Assembly: GCA_019118585.1 (NCBI GenBank)
Contig: DWYS01000001.1
Span: forward strand, 1-42,542
From: Candidatus Enterocloster faecavium
GTDB lineage: Bacteria > Bacillota > Clostridia > Lachnospirales > Lachnospiraceae
Reading direction: 5' to 3'
DNA length: 42,542 bases
Positions within the stretch are counted from its first letter, which is position 1, and the number at the start of each line of letters is the position of its first letter. The notes beneath the pieces were generated by a model, which had not been told where the DNA came from, did no database searches, and was given only the letters and a program-made list of their open reading frames with translations. Shown here one piece after another: positions 40,975 to 42,542 of the stretch. Made by a program: the position numbers and the translations under genes.

Positions 40975-41652
40975 TTATCTTATCACTTTCCCTTCACCAA
41001 ACTCAGTCTCAAATCGCCTGCAAGCCTCCAATATTCCTTCTGGCTGGTAAAAAATATTGTGACGAGTTCCCACAATCATATCAACGCCTAGTTTCTGACA
41101 TCCAATACATTTCTCTCTATCCACTCCGCCATCTACAGAAATGAGAAATGGATTACCGCACTCCTGCCGCAATTCTGTCAGTTCTTCTATTCTTTCCATA
41201 GTTCCCTCCAAGAAGGGCTGACCGGAGAATCCCGGTTCTACTGCCATTACCATCACCATATCCACATACTTGGCATACGGACGGATATGCTCAATCAACT
41301 GAGACGGATTGATTGCTATTCCTGCTTTCATTTCCGCCCTATGAATCTCATTGATAGTTCTTCGAACAAAAGATGTGCTGTCCGTGTGAAAACAAACGTA
41401 ATCCGCTCCTGCCATTTTAAGCCGCTCTATATAGTTAATTGGTTCTGTCACCATCACATGAACATCCATATAAATTTGAGGATACGCATCCTTTAATTCT
41501 CGAATAATTCCTATCGGGAAACAAAGATTCGGAACATAATGACCATCCATCAAATCAATATGAAAAAATTTTGTTCCTCCTTTCACCAGTTTATCTAAAC
41601 CTTCTCTCAATTCCATAAAGGGGATATTTGCGATTGAAGCTGTATTAATCAT
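40975..41652 (-). CDS. Ribulose-phosphate 3-epimerase / allulose-6-phosphate epimerase family
   Basis: 225-residue TIM barrel. Motifs: FHIDLMDGHYVPN (catalytic Asp and metal His), MDVHVMV, FHTDSTS, MAVEPGFSGQPF and SVDGGVD (second Asp). AlsE-like features are the SGQPF loop and the spacing to VDGG. The usual phosphate-binding GS/GTS loop reads VGTRHNIF, so substrate preference may differ. The housekeeping Rpe is probably encoded elsewhere; this copy belongs to a catabolic operon. GGGGGGAAGG ribosome site; 16 bases after the IolB-like gene. Confidence 0.9.
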   Translation of the reverse strand: MINTASIANIPFMELREGLDKLVKGGTKFFHIDLMDGHYVPNLCFPIGIIRELKDAYPQIYMDVHVMVTEPINYIERLKMAGADYVCFHTDSTSFVRRTINEIHRAEMKAGIAINPSQLIEHIRPYAKYVDMVMVMAVEPGFSGQPFLEGTMERIEELTELRQECGNPFLISVDGGVDREKCIGCQKLGVDMIVGTRHNIFYQPEGILEACRRFETEFGEGKVIR

Positions 41653-41668
41653 CCTTCCTTCCCCCCTT

Positions 41669-42415
41669 TTACTCCAGTTTCTCTCCGTAAATTTTCTGTG
41701 TACGTAAATTCATGAAATCCCGATCTCCTTCCGTCACGGAAACCATGCAGTATACATATCGCAGTCCGCCGCAAGGGCAGCCGACGTTGGGATGATAGCC
41801 TTCCGGTATAGAAATCAAGTGTCCATCAGTAACAACATACGCTTCCGCAGACTGGAGATCATTATATACACACTGAACACCAAAACTATTTCCCATGTTA
41901 AAGTATACATAAATTTCCTCTCTTTCCGCACCGTGCTCGTGCGGCGGCCAGGCTGTCCACCCGCCATTTTTTCCATAGCAGATACCAGTCAGGAAACGGC
42001 CAGACGGAAACGACTCATCGATAAAATTCCATACATCGCGTAAAGTTCCATTCTTTTCTTGGCCATATATCTTGTGGCGGGAATCTTTATCCACCTCAGC
42101 AAATGGAATATGGCGAAATCCATATTTTTTAGAACATGGGGCGCCAAAACATATGAATACAGCATTTTCTCCCTTCAGGATAATCTTCTCTTCAATTGGC
42201 ACATACAGCATATCCGCCATCACTACCTTGCCTGTTTCATCCTGACATTTGTAGAATGCTTCCCCAGAAATACATACTAGACACAGTTCCCTGTCCCCAC
42301 TCTTCAAAACCACCTCATCCATCACATCCACCCGCATGGCCGAACCATAGGTCAATCCCAAGTCTTCAGGGGATAGGTATCTTTTTGTTTCGTCTGGTTT
42401 TAAATGAACTGCCAT
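41669..42415 (-). CDS. IolB/KduI-family isomerase (5-deoxy-glucuronate isomerase-like)
   Basis: 248 residues from the ATG at 42415. Two-cupin protein. The metal site is visible in GGWTAWPPHEHGAEREEIYVY (HxH then Glu) and PEGYHPNVG (His), as in IolB, which isomerises 5-deoxy-glucuronate in inositol breakdown. The frame opens with TTG at 42451 and has another ATG at 42427, but AAAGGA touches that ATG, while it lies 12 bases ahead of the one chosen. First gene of the operon. No iolC, iolD, iolE or iolG-like gene is in the window, so this is not a standard iol operon. Confidence 0.88.
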   Translation of the reverse strand: MAVHLKPDETKRYLSPEDLGLTYGSAMRVDVMDEVVLKSGDRELCLVCISGEAFYKCQDETGKVVMADMLYVPIEEKIILKGENAVFICFGAPCSKKYGFRHIPFAEVDKDSRHKIYGQEKNGTLRDVWNFIDESFPSGRFLTGICYGKNGGWTAWPPHEHGAEREEIYVYFNMGNSFGVQCVYNDLQSAEAYVVTDGHLISIPEGYHPNVGCPCGGLRYVYCMVSVTEGDRDFMNLRTQKIYGEKLE

Positions 42416-42439
42416 GATTATATCCATTCCTTTCGCTTC

Positions 42440-42478
42440 GCTCAGGCACAAAACGTTATGAAAATATTTTCCCTGAGC
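42440..42478. promoter_or_regulatory. Nested dyads upstream of the catabolic operon
   Basis: Outer arms GCTCAGG (42440-42446) and CCTGAGC (42472-42478) enclose a perfect 12-bp palindrome GAAAATATTTTC (42460-42471) and an ACGTT core reminiscent of catabolite sites. They lie directly ahead of the IolB-like gene. Probably regulatory; no clean promoter pair is seen next to them. Confidence 0.5.
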
Positions 42479-42500
42479 TTATTTTTCTTTATAATTCTTC

Positions 42501-42525
42501 TTGTAGGGAACTCGGTATACTACAA
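42501..42525. promoter_or_regulatory. Inverted repeat between the operon and a gene off the right edge
   Basis: TTGTAG (42501-42506) and CTACAA (42520-42525) are 6-bp arms 13 bases apart. Right after comes a plus-strand GGGGAGGTG (42531-42539), a strong ribosome site for a divergent gene that starts beyond the window. This is the usual place for a regulator's shared operator. A plus-strand TATAAT lies at 42490-42495. Confidence 0.45.
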
Positions 42526-42542
42526 ATCACGGGGAGGTGAGT

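Overview
The window looks like chromosome from an anaerobic Clostridia-type Firmicute, most likely a Lachnospiraceae (Clostridium cluster XIVa) relative. The evidence is a PolC-type replicative polymerase, the Firmicute gene order pyrH-frr-uppS-cdsA-dxr-rseP-ispG-polC, strong GGAGG ribosome binding sites, ferredoxin-tailed aldo/keto reductases and a gram-positive LexA box. I found no tRNA, rRNA, CRISPR array or transposase, and no gene-free stretch longer than about 300 bases. Most of the window is moderately GC-rich. From about 37.8 kb to the right edge it becomes clearly AT-rich.

Layout: 0.05-1.7 kb holds a CsoR-type copper repressor with its operator, then two small coiled-coil genes. 1.75-3.5 kb is a decayed locus: an intact esterase lies between an SLC13 transporter and a LysR regulator, both with large internal deletions. 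A sodium-coupled amino-acid-type transporter follows (3.5-4.9 kb). 4.9-15.9 kb is the essential housekeeping cluster for replication, isoprenoid precursors, site-2 protease, CDP-DAG, undecaprenyl-PP, ribosome recycling and UMP kinase. 16-19.3 kb carries an MscS channel and two ferredoxin-tailed aldo/keto reductases behind a MerR-type promoter. 19.4-22.8 kb is an intact LysR / MBL-fold hydrolase / SLC13 locus whose transporter is the intact paralogue of the remnant at 1.8 kb. 22.9-25.1 kb has bacteriohemerythrin, a GNAT and an S66-family protein. 25.3-30.3 kb is a MerR regulator followed by a complete sugar-type ABC transporter whose binding protein appears anchored at both ends. 30.4-31.3 kb encodes an OB-fold-like lipoprotein. 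31.3-37.8 kb is a DNA-repair block (sbcD, sbcC, a LexA-controlled Y-family polymerase and a YolD-like partner).

The right end (37.9-42.4 kb, minus strand) is the best candidate for an undescribed system. It is an AT-rich, terminator-bounded operon encoding an IolB-like isomerase, a ribulose-phosphate/allulose-phosphate epimerase-like enzyme, a sugar-binding lipoprotein, a zinc alcohol dehydrogenase and an AroE-like dehydrogenase. The AroE-like protein keeps the catalytic Lys/Asp pair but has lost part of the shikimate carboxylate-binding set. Together these suggest uptake and breakdown of a carboxylate-free cyclic polyol (inositol- or quercitol-like) or a related sugar acid. The substrate is inferred, not shown.
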